NCBI GenBank assembly: GCA_003194525.1
Contig: NBIV01000078.1
Coordinates: forward strand, 62,001 to 126,000
Direction: 5' to 3'
From: Gracilariopsis chorda
Lineage: Eukaryota; Rhodophyta; Florideophyceae; Gracilariales; Gracilariaceae
Length of the DNA stretch: 64,000 bases
Part shown: positions 1-9,166 of the stretch, piece after piece
How the letters are laid out: each line of letters begins with the position of its first letter
Numbering within the stretch: the first letter of the stretch is position 1
The notes under the pieces: model-generated
What the model was told of the DNA's origin: nothing
Seen by the model: only the letters and a program-made list of their open reading frames with translations
Database searches by the model: none
Program-made: the position numbers and the translations under genes

Positions 1-2945
1 CTTTCAAGCATATCAACTGCAGCTTGACAATTTGAAACAGTTCTGGTTTCCTTCGACAGTTGCGATTGTGGCACATGGCCGAGATCCACTTCGAACGGAG
101 TAAGCCCTGTGCTTTTGTGCTTCGTAGAATTGAATTCGAACTCTAACTCGCTCAGAATCAAGTCCCAATCCTTAGGCTTGTTCTGAATAACATGGCGTAG
201 CATTTGGCTAAGTGTCCGAATTGTGATCTCACTCTGTCCGTCAGTCTGAGGGTGTCCCTTTGTTGCCATGTTCTTCTCGATGTTCAGCATGTCTGTGATT
301 CCTTCAAAATACTTCGATGTGAACAGCGGATCTCTATCCAAGATGATCCTATCCGGCATTCCGTGCTTGGAAAACACATGATCGAACAAAATCTGGACGA
401 CATCGCCAGATGTAATACGCTTAGTCGTGGGAATGAAAAGACTACGCTTCGAAAGTTTGTCCACGATGACAAACACAGAGTCATTTCCTTTCGCGGAGGT
501 TGGAAATTCAGTTAAGAAATCCATTGTTAACACTTTCCAACATTGCTCAGGAACCTTATGTGGCTGCAACATGCCTTTTTCTTTAGCTCGTTCTTCCTTG
601 TTATGCTGACACGGAAGACAAGATCGCACATAATTCACAACATCTTTGTACATACCTTTCCAGTAGAACAACCTGGCACATTGGTAAAACGTTTTCTCGA
701 TTCCAAAGTGAGGACAATTATGTACTTCAGCAATGGCTCGTCTCCGTAGATCTTCGGCTTGCGGGACGTAGAGTCTCTGTGTGCCTCCCGCTGTCCAGAA
801 AAGTTTCTCGTCCTCAAACGTATAATTACTTACATACATCTGGACTTTCTTGGAGTGTTGCGTTCCTTTGTCCAAGAGACATGCTCTAAGCTCCTTTGAC
901 CATCTGTCATGAGCGTAAGCTTCTTGAATTCTTTGAACTAGAGTGGGGTCCTTCAGTTGTAATGAGTTCAACAGAGCTGGACTTTCCAAGATCCTGCTTA
1001 AGGCGTCGGCAGCGCCATTCATTGAGCCCGATAGGTGTTCAACTGTGAAATTGTAGCTCTGTAGTTCATCAATCCAACGCATCTGTCTTCCATTCAGCTT
1101 CGTTTTTGACTGTAGATACTTGATCGGTTCATGATCTGTTCGTAGAACAAAAGGTCTGTCACGGAGATATACTGCCCAGGTTCGTAGTGCAATCATTACT
1201 GCCAAGAGTTCCTGGTCTCCTGTGTCCCATCTTGTTTCCGTATCCGTCAATCTATGCGATAGATATGCGACTGGATGACCATTTTGCTCCAAAGTTGCTC
1301 CTACGGCAAACTTAGAGGCATCTGTTGTTAGAACAAATGGTTCTGTTGATGACGGGTGTTTGAGAAGTGGCGCATTCGTAAGCTTCTGCTTCGCTTCGTC
1401 GAACGCACTCTGCTCACTCTCAGTCCATCTGAAATCTTTTCGTCGAACCAAATTAGTCAAGGGTAACACAATGCCTGAGTAATTCTTCATGAATCGTCTG
1501 TAGAAGTTAGCTAGGCCTAAGAACCTTTGCACTTCTTTGACAGTGTGTGGTGTTGGCCAATCCTGAACGGCTTTCACCAGTCTTTGCTGCGTTCTAATTC
1601 CCTTAGAACTGACGTTGAAACCCAAGTACTGGACTTCCTCAAGTCCAAAAGCACACTTGCTTGGTCGAAGGTACAGCTTGTGCTTTCGTAGTATCTCGAA
1701 TACACGTTTCAGGTGTTGTCGGTGTTGTTCCATAGACTTGCTGTAGATCAAGATGTCATCAAGGTATAGTACCATACATTCACCTAGAAGGTCCTGGAAT
1801 AAACTGGCTAGTAGACGCGAGAATGCTGCTGGAGCGTTCGTCAATCCAAAGCATAAGACTCGCCACTCGAAAGAACCAAACCGTGTTCTTATCGCAGTCT
1901 TGTGGCAGTCTTCCTCTTTCAATCGCATCTGGTGATATCCCCAAATCAGGTCGAGCTGTAAAAAAATATTTGCGCCAGCTACCTGATCAATTGTCTCGTC
2001 TATCAGCGGGATCGGGCTCGAATCGGGTATCGTGATCTTGTTTAAAGCCCTGTAGTCGCATACCATGCGTAAATTGCCGTTCTTCTTTTTTACAAAGAAT
2101 ACTGGAGCGCCAAATGGTGAGGAAGATGGTCGGAGCAACCCTTTATCAAGGTACTTCTGTAGTTGTACCTTAAGTTCTCTCAGCTCCTTCGGGGACAATC
2201 GGATTACTGGTCTTACTGGAGGAGGCTCTCCGGGCTTGAGATTGATTTCGAACTCCATCCCGCGGGTTGGGGGTAGCTCTTCTGGCAAGTCGTCGCGAAA
2301 AATGTCATTATACTCGGTAAGAATGTCTCTGAATTCTTCCGTGGTATCCACTTTCTCTAAGTGGGATGGCACATTTTCAGTAATTCGTGCCATATACAAC
2401 TCACAGTTGCCCTTCTTTAGTACCCGTGCTAGTTTCTTAAATGACATTCGCTTCAACGTGTTCGTGTTGCCGGAGTTTTTTATCGCCCTTGGAACGACCC
2501 TGACTCTGGAGCCATCTGGTCGCGTCAATAGTAGCTCGTTACTAGACCAATTGATTTCCGGATTCCGCTGTTTCAACCATGACCGCCCAAGAATGATGAT
2601 TGGTATACTCTCTTCAATTCCCATGTCGATTAGAAAAGCATTTTTGGTAGATAAAAATCCTCTTATGTTTAAAACCGCCGTAGTCTTACCAGCAACCGGT
2701 TTCAATGTCTTATCTCCGAGTTCAACATCAACACCTTCTGTGTTCTCGACATCAAGACCAAACTGTTTGGCTGTCTTCAATGCCATAAAATTATGAGAAG
2801 CAAACGAATCAACCACCACTCGAACAGGATGTCCGGCAAAACTTGCGTCGTACATCCAGTTATCCTCCTCTGCCACGTTCAAGGCAGAGAGGCGAGGCAT
2901 CTCACTGATGTCTCGAGGAGCCGCACCACTGTACGGCAATACTAG
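1..2945 (-). CDS. pol: Ty3/gypsy Pol polyprotein: protease, RT, RNase H, integrase (partial at left edge)
   Basis: This is the polyprotein that copies the element RNA into DNA and integrates it. The frame lies -1 relative to gag and is open from the gag stop to the window edge. The retropepsin region reads VVVDSFASHNF with a later ILGRSWL; the usual DS/TG triad is DSF here. The RT has the finger/palm motif LDLIWGYHQM, then FGLTNAPAAF and the catalytic box YLDDILIYS (YLDD at about 1755-1766). RNase H has TDASKFAVGA and the later RTDHEPIKYL. The integrase core keeps all three acidic positions: MDFLTEFP, LDRDPLFTS and the glutamate in GQSEI. Expression probably needs a -1 frameshift near the gag stop, where the gag end reads G-AAA-AAC-TAG. 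The C-terminal end of the integrase is outside the window. Confidence 0.92.
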
Positions 2946-3949
2946 TTTTTCTGGTTCGTCTTGTTTTGACCTTTCCCATCTCCGCGACAAGGATGGTCAA
3001 GGTCACTCCAACCCTTTCGACCACAAGTAAAACATCTGTCGTTCTTTCTGTAAAGGGTTCGCTCTCCATTCTTGGCTGGACCCCAACTCACATGGGTATT
3101 GTCCTTCCAAGCAGGTTTAGAATCTTTCTTCTGTTCTAAACTCTTGTTTCCTCTCTTAAAGTTCTTATTCTCGTACCCCTTGGTCTCTTCATTCGAAGTC
3201 TTTTGGAATTCTCCACTTAACTTCATTGAGAGCTCCAAAGTTCTAGCGTAGTCGTAAGCAATATGAATGCTGGGACGACCTGTGCGATCAATGGGTTGAG
3301 AATCTGGAAAGCGTTCTGCAAACTTTCCCTTGTAAGACTTGGGTAAACTGTTGAAAAAGTAGATATATGCTTCATTCGTTGGAGTACCACACAACGAAAC
3401 CAAGTCTTCAAAAGTTGCTACATGCTCGTTGAGGTCGTTGAATTCTTTCAACTTGATGTCCATCAATTGTACACGAGCGGCTGCTTTCTCGTTTGTCGGT
3501 ACAAATTCGTGAATCATCTCGCGCTTCAGCTCTTCTAGTGTCTGAGGTTTCTGATTTTCGCATTCCAAGCGAAGCATCCACGAGGCCGCACGATCTTGCA
3601 AATGACATTCGGCCAAAGCTATCATTTTAGCTTCAGAGTAGTTGCATAACGTTCCATACTTCTCAATTGAGTAGAAAAAGCTTTTCACTCGTTCGGACTT
3701 GCGGTCTGCGGTAGTTCCTTTGAAAATCGGAACCGGCGGCGCCTTGAAAGCACTTGCTCCAACGTTAGCTTGGCCTCCAGATATATTCTGCCCGCTGTTC
3801 AGCTGAGTCTGAAGAGTCTGAATGAGATTCGCCTGCTGCTGAACTGTATTTTGCAGTACAGTCAGCTGCTGCTGAAACTGTGAAACGTCAGCTGGTTCCA
3901 CATTTTGTTCAAGGTTTGCACCCCTGCGATTGCGTGTAACTGAGCCCAT
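2942..3949 (-). CDS. gag: Ty3/gypsy Gag protein with zinc knuckle
   Basis: This is the structural capsid/nucleocapsid protein of Ty3-1, 335 residues from the first ATG at 3949. The frame extends upstream only through a TTG into the primer binding site, so the ATG is preferred. The N-terminus has a glutamine-rich segment likely to form a coiled coil. The middle matches the retrotransposon gag capsid fold, with FLNSLPKSYKGKF-type features around YFFNSLPKSYKGKF and LQDRAASWMLRLE. Near the C-terminus the sequence CFTCGRKGWSDLDHPC is a zinc-knuckle-like CCHC with unusual spacing (CX2CX9HXC). The tail is basic and rich in Lys and Asn. It ends in TAG at 2942-2944, and pol follows in the -1 frame. 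Confidence 0.88.
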   Translation of the reverse strand: MGSVTRNRRGANLEQNVEPADVSQFQQQLTVLQNTVQQQANLIQTLQTQLNSGQNISGGQANVGASAFKAPPVPIFKGTTADRKSERVKSFFYSIEKYGTLCNYSEAKMIALAECHLQDRAASWMLRLECENQKPQTLEELKREMIHEFVPTNEKAAARVQLMDIKLKEFNDLNEHVATFEDLVSLCGTPTNEAYIYFFNSLPKSYKGKFAERFPDSQPIDRTGRPSIHIAYDYARTLELSMKLSGEFQKTSNEETKGYENKNFKRGNKSLEQKKDSKPAWKDNTHVSWGPAKNGERTLYRKNDRCFTCGRKGWSDLDHPCRGDGKGQNKTNQKN

Positions 3950-3976
3950 GTTCTTAAAAACGATTCTGAGATCGTT

Positions 3977-3987
3977 AGATGCTACCA
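3977..3987 (-). other. Primer binding site of Ty3-1
   Basis: Read on the minus strand, two bases after the LTR end CTCTTACA comes TGGTAGCATCT. It begins with TGG, complementary to the CCA end of a tRNA, and extends as TGGTAGC, which fits tRNAs ending GCTACCA. The tRNA species is not identified. Confidence 0.6.
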
Positions 3988-3989
3988 AA

Positions 3990-4200
3990 TGTAAGAGAGG
4001 AGAGAGGATAGCAATTGAAGTTCACGTTTACTCACTGCAACGATGAAGCTTACTGCTTCTGTCGTTTGCTATGAGACTCTTGCCTTTTGTAGGCATGTCT
4101 CCGACCGTTCATATGTTTGAATCACATTCAAACATATGAATTGAAATAAGCGGTCGTCGCTAACAGTAGTCTAAAAGGAGTAGCTTAATACTATATTACA
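3990..4200 (-). repeat. 5' LTR of Ty3-1 (211 bp)
   Basis: The segment begins TGTAA and ends TTACA on the plus strand, a 5-bp terminal inverted repeat of the TG...CA type. It lies directly before the primer binding site and gag. Its boundary is inferred from the terminal motif and the adjacent tRNA-primer site, because the partner LTR is outside the window. It holds a strong palindrome at 4108-4140. No AATAAA is visible. Confidence 0.72.
4102..4156. repeat. Near-perfect palindrome inside the Ty3-1 LTR
   Basis: Arms 4108-4122 and 4126-4140 are 15-bp perfect inverted repeats around the loop CAC. A second short arm pair, CGACCG at 4102-4107 and CGGTCG at 4151-4156, extends the structure with a bulge. 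It lies in the presumed U3 part of the LTR. Confidence 0.85.
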
Positions 4201-4209
4201 AAATCACAG

Positions 4210-5019
4210 TCACAGAGACGTCAGAGGATCACGCTGGATCTTCAGCTTGTCTACATCGTCAGGTACCCACACATCACATTGGAGCTTTGCATCAGATTTA
4301 GCTCTTACCCGTTTGCAACACGCCTGCAAAAGATGTAATGCTAAGAGGTCAAAATCTCCGGGAGCGTTAATGCAAACATCTTGCAGCTGCATAGAAGTCT
4401 GAGAAGTGCACTGTTCTATTTCTTTGATTTCCTCGATCGAACTGCCAGGAGATGCATTTGTAGTGAAGTTACCGCGTCCAACCACCACATCAAAGGAGAA
4501 GAGGTTTGTCTTGTTCGGTTGTTCGCATTCACAGAGCCAGATACCACCCGTTTGGAACTGCGATACGATCGGAACAAGTCTAGTGCTGCACTCTTCCGTA
4601 GAAAATGTAAACGGACTGTTGTTTTGTTGTTCATCTTGCGACAGAACGGTGCGGGAGCAGTTTTCCATTATGCGCTCGGCCTCACTTTCAAAAAGAGCTC
4701 CATTCGTGACACAAAGTCCGGACAGGTATTCGCTATTGTGCTCGGCACAGCGTAAAAACGCCTCGCTTCGCCCCTGAGTATCGTTTTCTTTGGGCGGCAC
4801 GGCGAATCTCGCGAATCCGGTGGTGGATGCTTCTCTCCGGTCAAGCTGGTTCAGAGGGCATTTGCAGACCCACACATACACGTTAGTGCTTCCAATTTCG
4901 CGATTCATGTTCACTGGACATCGGTCAATAGAAGCATTCACGGCTGTTGCAATATGGCACACATTTGTACACAGAATGGCAACCTTTACGAGCAGCGAAA
5001 GATGACTGGCACTTTTCAT
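4210..5019 (-). CDS. Secreted protein with two copies of a six-cysteine domain
   Basis: 269 residues with a signal peptide (basic start, then a hydrophobic run to about residue 26). I do not recognise a named family. Two tandem domains share one cysteine pattern: C34, C52-x-C54, C91, C103, C121 and C144, C163-x-C165, C204, C216, C234-C235, that is C-x17/18-CxC-x36/38-C-x11-C-x17-C. A further C248 follows domain 2. Several N-glycosylation sequons are present (for example residues 28, 120, 169, 184, 188). The same domain occurs once in the gene at 8774-9166, on the opposite strand 3.7 kb away. The start is the first ATG of the frame, about 95 bp downstream of a TATA-like box. A Ty3 LTR begins 9 bp past the TGA stop. 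An extracellular or cell-wall role is inferred from the signal peptide only. Confidence 0.85.
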   Translation of the reverse strand: MKSASHLSLLVKVAILCTNVCHIATAVNASIDRCPVNMNREIGSTNVYVWVCKCPLNQLDRREASTTGFARFAVPPKENDTQGRSEAFLRCAEHNSEYLSGLCVTNGALFESEAERIMENCSRTVLSQDEQQNNSPFTFSTEECSTRLVPIVSQFQTGGIWLCECEQPNKTNLFSFDVVVGRGNFTTNASPGSSIEEIKEIEQCTSQTSMQLQDVCINAPGDFDLLALHLLQACCKRVRAKSDAKLQCDVWVPDDVDKLKIQRDPLTSL

Positions 5020-5114
5020 TGAGAGACCGGTTCACAGGAGTGACGCAGACGTTAGATATCTTTCTTCGTTATGAGGAACAATATGGTACGACCCGACCAC
5101 TTGGTGGGGACACG

Positions 5115-5123
5115 GTATATTTA
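5115..5123 (-). promoter_or_regulatory. TATA-like box of the secreted-protein gene
   Basis: The minus strand reads ATAAATATA here, about 95 bp before the ATG at 5019. Position and composition fit a core promoter. No transcript data support it. Confidence 0.5.
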
Positions 5124-6169
5124 TCCGCAACCTTTATGCAATTTTGAGTATGATAGGAAGGTTCCACGAGTTGTGAGTCGGTATCTAAGTCGGCTGGATG
5201 TTGCCTTTTGAACGATTTTGAGCAGGGTTGAGCGTAACAGCCTGTCCTGTTAGGCCGTCCTATCACTACGATTGCGTACTACTCAGATGTAGCTCAATGA
5301 GCTCGGCGCCCTGCTCGCACTGCTGAAAAAGGATACTTTGAGTATTAACTTCATACAATAAACTGGGCCGGGACCCGACCGGGCTGGGGAAGCGAAGGGA
5401 ATAAGCCCAGAGATTCAATCGCTCCTCATTCCCCTGTCTGTGCGCTCCAGATAAAAGTCCCCCTGCGCAATCATGTCCAACTCTACCCCATTGAGACTTC
5501 TGTGCTTGACACTTTTCTTTACCATTTGAACCACTTATGTTCAAGAGTTTTGAAGGAGGGGAGAAATTCTTTGATAGGAGCTCCTACAGCACCATGCTTT
5601 TGGAATACACGCAGTGAAATTGTGCCCGTAAACATTCATGAACTTAAGATATTTGATTAATTGAGAACATTGATTGGGAGTTTATAAGTAAACTGGTGAG
5701 CTACTCGGAGGTCAGGCTGTAACCTAAACTTGTGTTTCGTGGGGTCCTGATCATTCGCTAAAGATATTTCAAGGAGCCATTCCAGTGGTAACTTATGTAC
5801 CCTTTTCGCATGGGCTTCTGACAGATTTGAGAAGTTCATGTATGCGCAGTGAGGGTGACCTCTCACCTGCAATCGTAATCAGCGTAGGAATCTGCCTTGA
5901 GTCCGTGTAGATCTCTTGGGGGATGGGGCTTTACTTCTATAGGGATACTACCTTACTTTTGGGATAGCAAAGTCTGTCAGCGACGGACCTCTTGAAAGTT
6001 GTACTTCATTTCTGTTTTATCAGTGACGGACTTGTACGTGTTTTCACAACCGTCGATAGAAAACGAGGCGGCGATAAAAACCAGAAAGTGAAATACCAAC
6101 CGCTGTAGACCAAACAGTGGAGTGGATGACACCTAGAAATCTTCAACCACAGCGTTGGCCGGGCCGTAG
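5124..6169. other. Intergenic, no gene seen
   Basis: Only short open frames without domain features, biased composition or conserved partners elsewhere in the window. A 92-residue minus frame at 5266-5544 shows nothing that supports coding. Confidence 0.5.
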
Positions 6170-6345
6170 ATTTTCAAGGGCACCGCAGAAGTGGATTTTT
6201 TTTGAGCCAATTTTGGTTGTGAAGAGCTGCAGGAAGTCTGGCCGGCGCCACTTTGGCGGAGGCGATCTTCGTTGTTGTTCCCTTGATCAACTAAGGTATC
6301 GATCGTGTTCGATATATGATATCCTGTAGCACTTCAAGTTAACCG
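6170..6345 (-). repeat. Diverged dispersed repeat, partner at 61230-61390
   Basis: The reverse complement of 6241-6340 aligns along its length with 61235-61334 at clear but imperfect identity, and a shorter block near 6172-6195 matches 61363-61389. In both copies one frame reads LEV[LV]QD[IM]I and ends xxTRxIP followed by a TAG stop at the same position, so the repeat looks derived from a coding sequence. I cannot name the family; an old DNA transposon is most likely. Confidence 0.7.
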
Positions 6346-8223
6346 CCCACCACTGCCGGGAACAGGATGTATCCTCTGGGTCATCCTATAGGATCTCAGT
6401 TCTTCTGAAAACTTTATGATGGTTTGTTAACCTCCACCTTCCCCCTTTTCCAAAAGTAAAAGATGTGTCGCTTGGCAACAGGCTGAAGGCGAACATTAAA
6501 GCATACTACTAGTAGGCATGAGGCCTAATTAAACAAATATAATTGTTTGGACCGTCCTCAATCAGTTTAGATTTGAGAAAGCACATGTGTGCGGACGAAA
6601 TCGTGAAAGAGAATACAACTCTTCTGCTATCAAGTGCAACTGCTAGTCTTTGTTGTACACTCTGACCGAGCTGATTTTGTCGTGCAAATTGGAGATACAG
6701 CGCGTGTGATTGCCAGTCCGATAAAGAACTGGGAGAACTATTGTTAGGCTTCACTAGAAAAATAAATTCTGAATCTGACATGAAAACGTGCACCCAAAAA
6801 CACAAACTGAACAGAAGGTCACGAACTCACGGAATTTGCAGGCCAAAGCGCAAACAAAGACGTTCCGCAGCAAACGCTCGTTGCGTTGCGCAACGTGCTG
6901 AAGCAGCGTGGCATGTCCAATGGAGCTCATCACTTGAAACGGCAAATGTTTTCGGCAACCATAAACGTTCAAGAGCAGCTGCTTGTTGTTACTCTTTTCA
7001 GGAGTTTAGTACTGGCACGTTCCATTGAGTGCTGTTCTTGCATATTTATTTGTATGCACTCGATACTTGGGTCAAGAGTTAAAAGTGGCTGTGATTTAAA
7101 CAAAGCGTGCGGGGAAACCCCCATCTAGACGTTTCGGCTGGGTCTCCCTAACCCAAGCGAACGACAAACCTGTGGGCGTCGCATGTTCTTTTTTGTCGAG
7201 CTTGAGCGCTTGGAATTACCGAATCGTATTTTGGGAGGGAACTTCTTCGTGCTACGAATCCGATAACGTGATGAAATGTGACGTAGCTTACAGTGCATAA
7301 GATAGTGAACGTCGAAGCCCCAGATGCACTGACAACACTGACTGCGCCGCCGGCCGCCCCTTTATAAACTCTGTCTTCTAATTATTTGTAAGAATTGAAG
7401 GAGAGTACCGCATGCAATCTCAATTCGGAGTTCCATTGTAATTTCGAGAATTGCAATGCAACTCTCTAATTCTACCTCTCACACTGGCACTGAACTTCTT
7501 TACGAGAACCAGTTCCGATTGTGAAAGGTGTGGCCATGTGGGATGGTCGCGCGCGCGAGGTGCAGGGACGCAGACAAACAACCGGGGACGAAGAGGGACC
7601 TAAATGCCGTTCTGTTCGGTTGTCCTCTATCGTGGTTTCTGTCAGCCCAAAGCGGGTGGACAACCAACTGGTGTAGGTTAGAGAATAACCTGTGAGGACT
7701 TCAGGGAGCAATCCCTAATTCGCAATAACATACAAGCAATTGTGTAGACTTTATTGCTGTCACTCTTGGTTCTGTTCTCCTCTCTCGAAGGTGTAGAGTA
7801 GGAACACTAAAACTAGCACTAAGTAGTGAACTAAGACCCGCTAGCGGACTGCGCGGCAAATCTCGCGCAGTAGCGAGCGGCGCGAATCTCCTAATTGGCC
7901 AAGAGGATACAATCTAATGGACGTAGTGTCCACATCCTTTCTCCCCGCGCCGGACGAGGCCGACTACTGTCTAGTTTTCTCTTGTAAGGCTTTGCGGTCC
8001 GTTCTGTAGGTCCCAGAGCTGCCGTTGAGCCCGCTGGTGCTGCGCGAGGTCGCAGTGGGCTCGGTGCTTGCGTGAGCTGTACACACGCGTGCAGCTAGAT
8101 GCGACTCCGATGATGTTGGGTACTGTTATTGACAACGTCGGACATGAGGCCTCAACAATCCAACAACTGTATGCCGTAACTCTATATCTCAATCCTTTTG
8201 AACCTGCTTGACGCATCCTCCCG
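6346..8223. other. Intergenic, no gene seen
   Basis: Short frames only, none with recognisable motifs, signal peptide or repeat structure. Nothing beyond composition can be stated. Confidence 0.5.
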
Positions 8224-8330
8224 TTTACAATAATTGCACTTCCACGAGTGGCGCAGATTCAGAACCAGTTTGGGGCATAATTCTGTCTACAATAATTGCA
8301 CTTGTATGAGTTGCACAGATTCAGAATTCC
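8224..8330. repeat. Two-copy direct repeat, 62-bp spacing
   Basis: The block TACAATAATTGCACTT followed by a GAGTxGCxCAGATTCAGAA block occurs at 8226 and again at 8288 with a few substitutions. It lies about 450 bp upstream of the secreted-protein gene at 8774 and may be an upstream regulatory duplication or a relic. Confidence 0.7.
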
Positions 8331-8595
8331 AAATTCTTCGGATTCTGCTCCGCTCAAAGAACTGCACATATACGATGATTGCGTATACCTAGGATATCTC
8401 GTATCTTTTGTGCTCAGCTTTCATGATACCCAAACAATACTTCAGACATGGGCCGTATTCTCATGGAATGTGGATCTGAGTTCTGCGAATTTAGGGTGCT
8501 TCCCAAGCCTCGAAATCAGGCAATCTCAAAGATTTCTCTGGAGACATTAACAAACCCCCACGGAACACGGGCATTGATATCGGCAAGCTGCGTCC

Positions 8596-8603
8596 TTAAA
8601 TAG
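8596..8603 (+). promoter_or_regulatory. TATA-like box upstream of the 8774 gene
   Basis: The sequence TTAAATAG lies about 170 bp before the ATG at 8774, comparable to the boxes before the other two host genes in this island. Confidence 0.4.
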
Positions 8604-8773
8604 CGGAGAACGTTCCTCAGAGCTTCCAATTGTCAGTTAACCGGGTTGCTTCCAGGTTCGGTGGCTTCTTCTCTGAGTACAAGACGTCCACGGCGTGTTT
8701 TACAAGTACCACTTGGACTGTTTCAATAACCCATCTATACTCTACAGCTCAAGGACTTAGGCTCCACAGAAAG

Positions 8774-9166
8774 ATGAGGCTCTCTGTTCGTATTCTGACG
8801 CTCATGCTTGTGATGTGCACTCTTTGCACAGCCACAAAGAGTCATCGTCGTTATTTCCTACGCCCTTTTCCGAAGAAGTGTGGCCTTGATCTGTTTCGTT
8901 TCCCCACTCATCCAGATTTCATTGCCGTGGTGCGCTGCAAGTGCTTCGGCGGTATTACAAAGGTTGATTCGATTATACGGAGCACCTCTCCGCAGATTAC
9001 GCGTGGGTTGCTGAAGTGTGCGAACAAGAATCTTGACGAAATTGGAAAGCTATGTGTGATAGTGGGACAGAGCAATTTCCCGTCTGCAGTGCTATCCATC
9101 GCCGAAGAGTGTTGTTCGGAGGCCGGAGGAGCTTTAACAGGCGATCGCTGTGACCCAACTCACTAA
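8774..9166 (+). CDS. Small secreted protein with one six-cysteine domain
   Basis: 130 residues. The start is the ATG at 8774 because it opens a clear signal peptide (MRLSVRILTLMLVMCTLCTA), although the frame runs on upstream without a stop. The mature part holds one domain with C36, C55-x-C57, C82, C94, C113-C114 and a late C126. Spacing is C-x18-CxC-x24-C-x11-C-x18-CC, matching both domains of the protein at 4210-5019 apart from a shorter loop after CxC. Shared non-cysteine positions include the hydrophobic residue before CxC, an Ala or Thr after C4 and a hydrophobic-Cys-hydrophobic at C5. It is therefore a paralogue with a single domain. Function is not recognised; secretion is inferred from the leader. 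Confidence 0.85.
   Translation: MRLSVRILTLMLVMCTLCTATKSHRRYFLRPFPKKCGLDLFRFPTHPDFIAVVRCKCFGGITKVDSIIRSTSPQITRGLLKCANKNLDEIGKLCVIVGQSNFPSAVLSIAEECCSEAGGALTGDRCDPTH

Larger units (their letters stand above)
1..4200 (-). mobile_element. Ty3/gypsy LTR retrotransposon Ty3-1 (5' part, cut by window edge)
   Basis: Read on the minus strand the element runs 5' LTR (3990-4200), primer binding site, gag (2942-3949), then pol with protease, reverse transcriptase, RNase H and integrase in that order, which is the Ty3/gypsy order. It leaves the window at position 1 inside the integrase, so the 3' LTR and target site duplication cannot be seen. The gag and visible pol frames are open without stops, unlike every other element in this window, so this is probably a young insertion. 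The outer LTR boundary lies 9 bp beyond the stop codon of the secreted-protein gene at 4210-5019, in the same orientation. Confidence 0.93.

Noticed and set aside
2065-2796. 243-codon plus-strand frame
   Set aside because: It is the antisense shadow of the Ty3-1 protease/RT region, which has clear motifs on the minus strand.
4381-4777. Two plus-strand frames of about 124 codons
   Set aside because: Antisense to the secreted-protein gene whose cysteine pattern is conserved.
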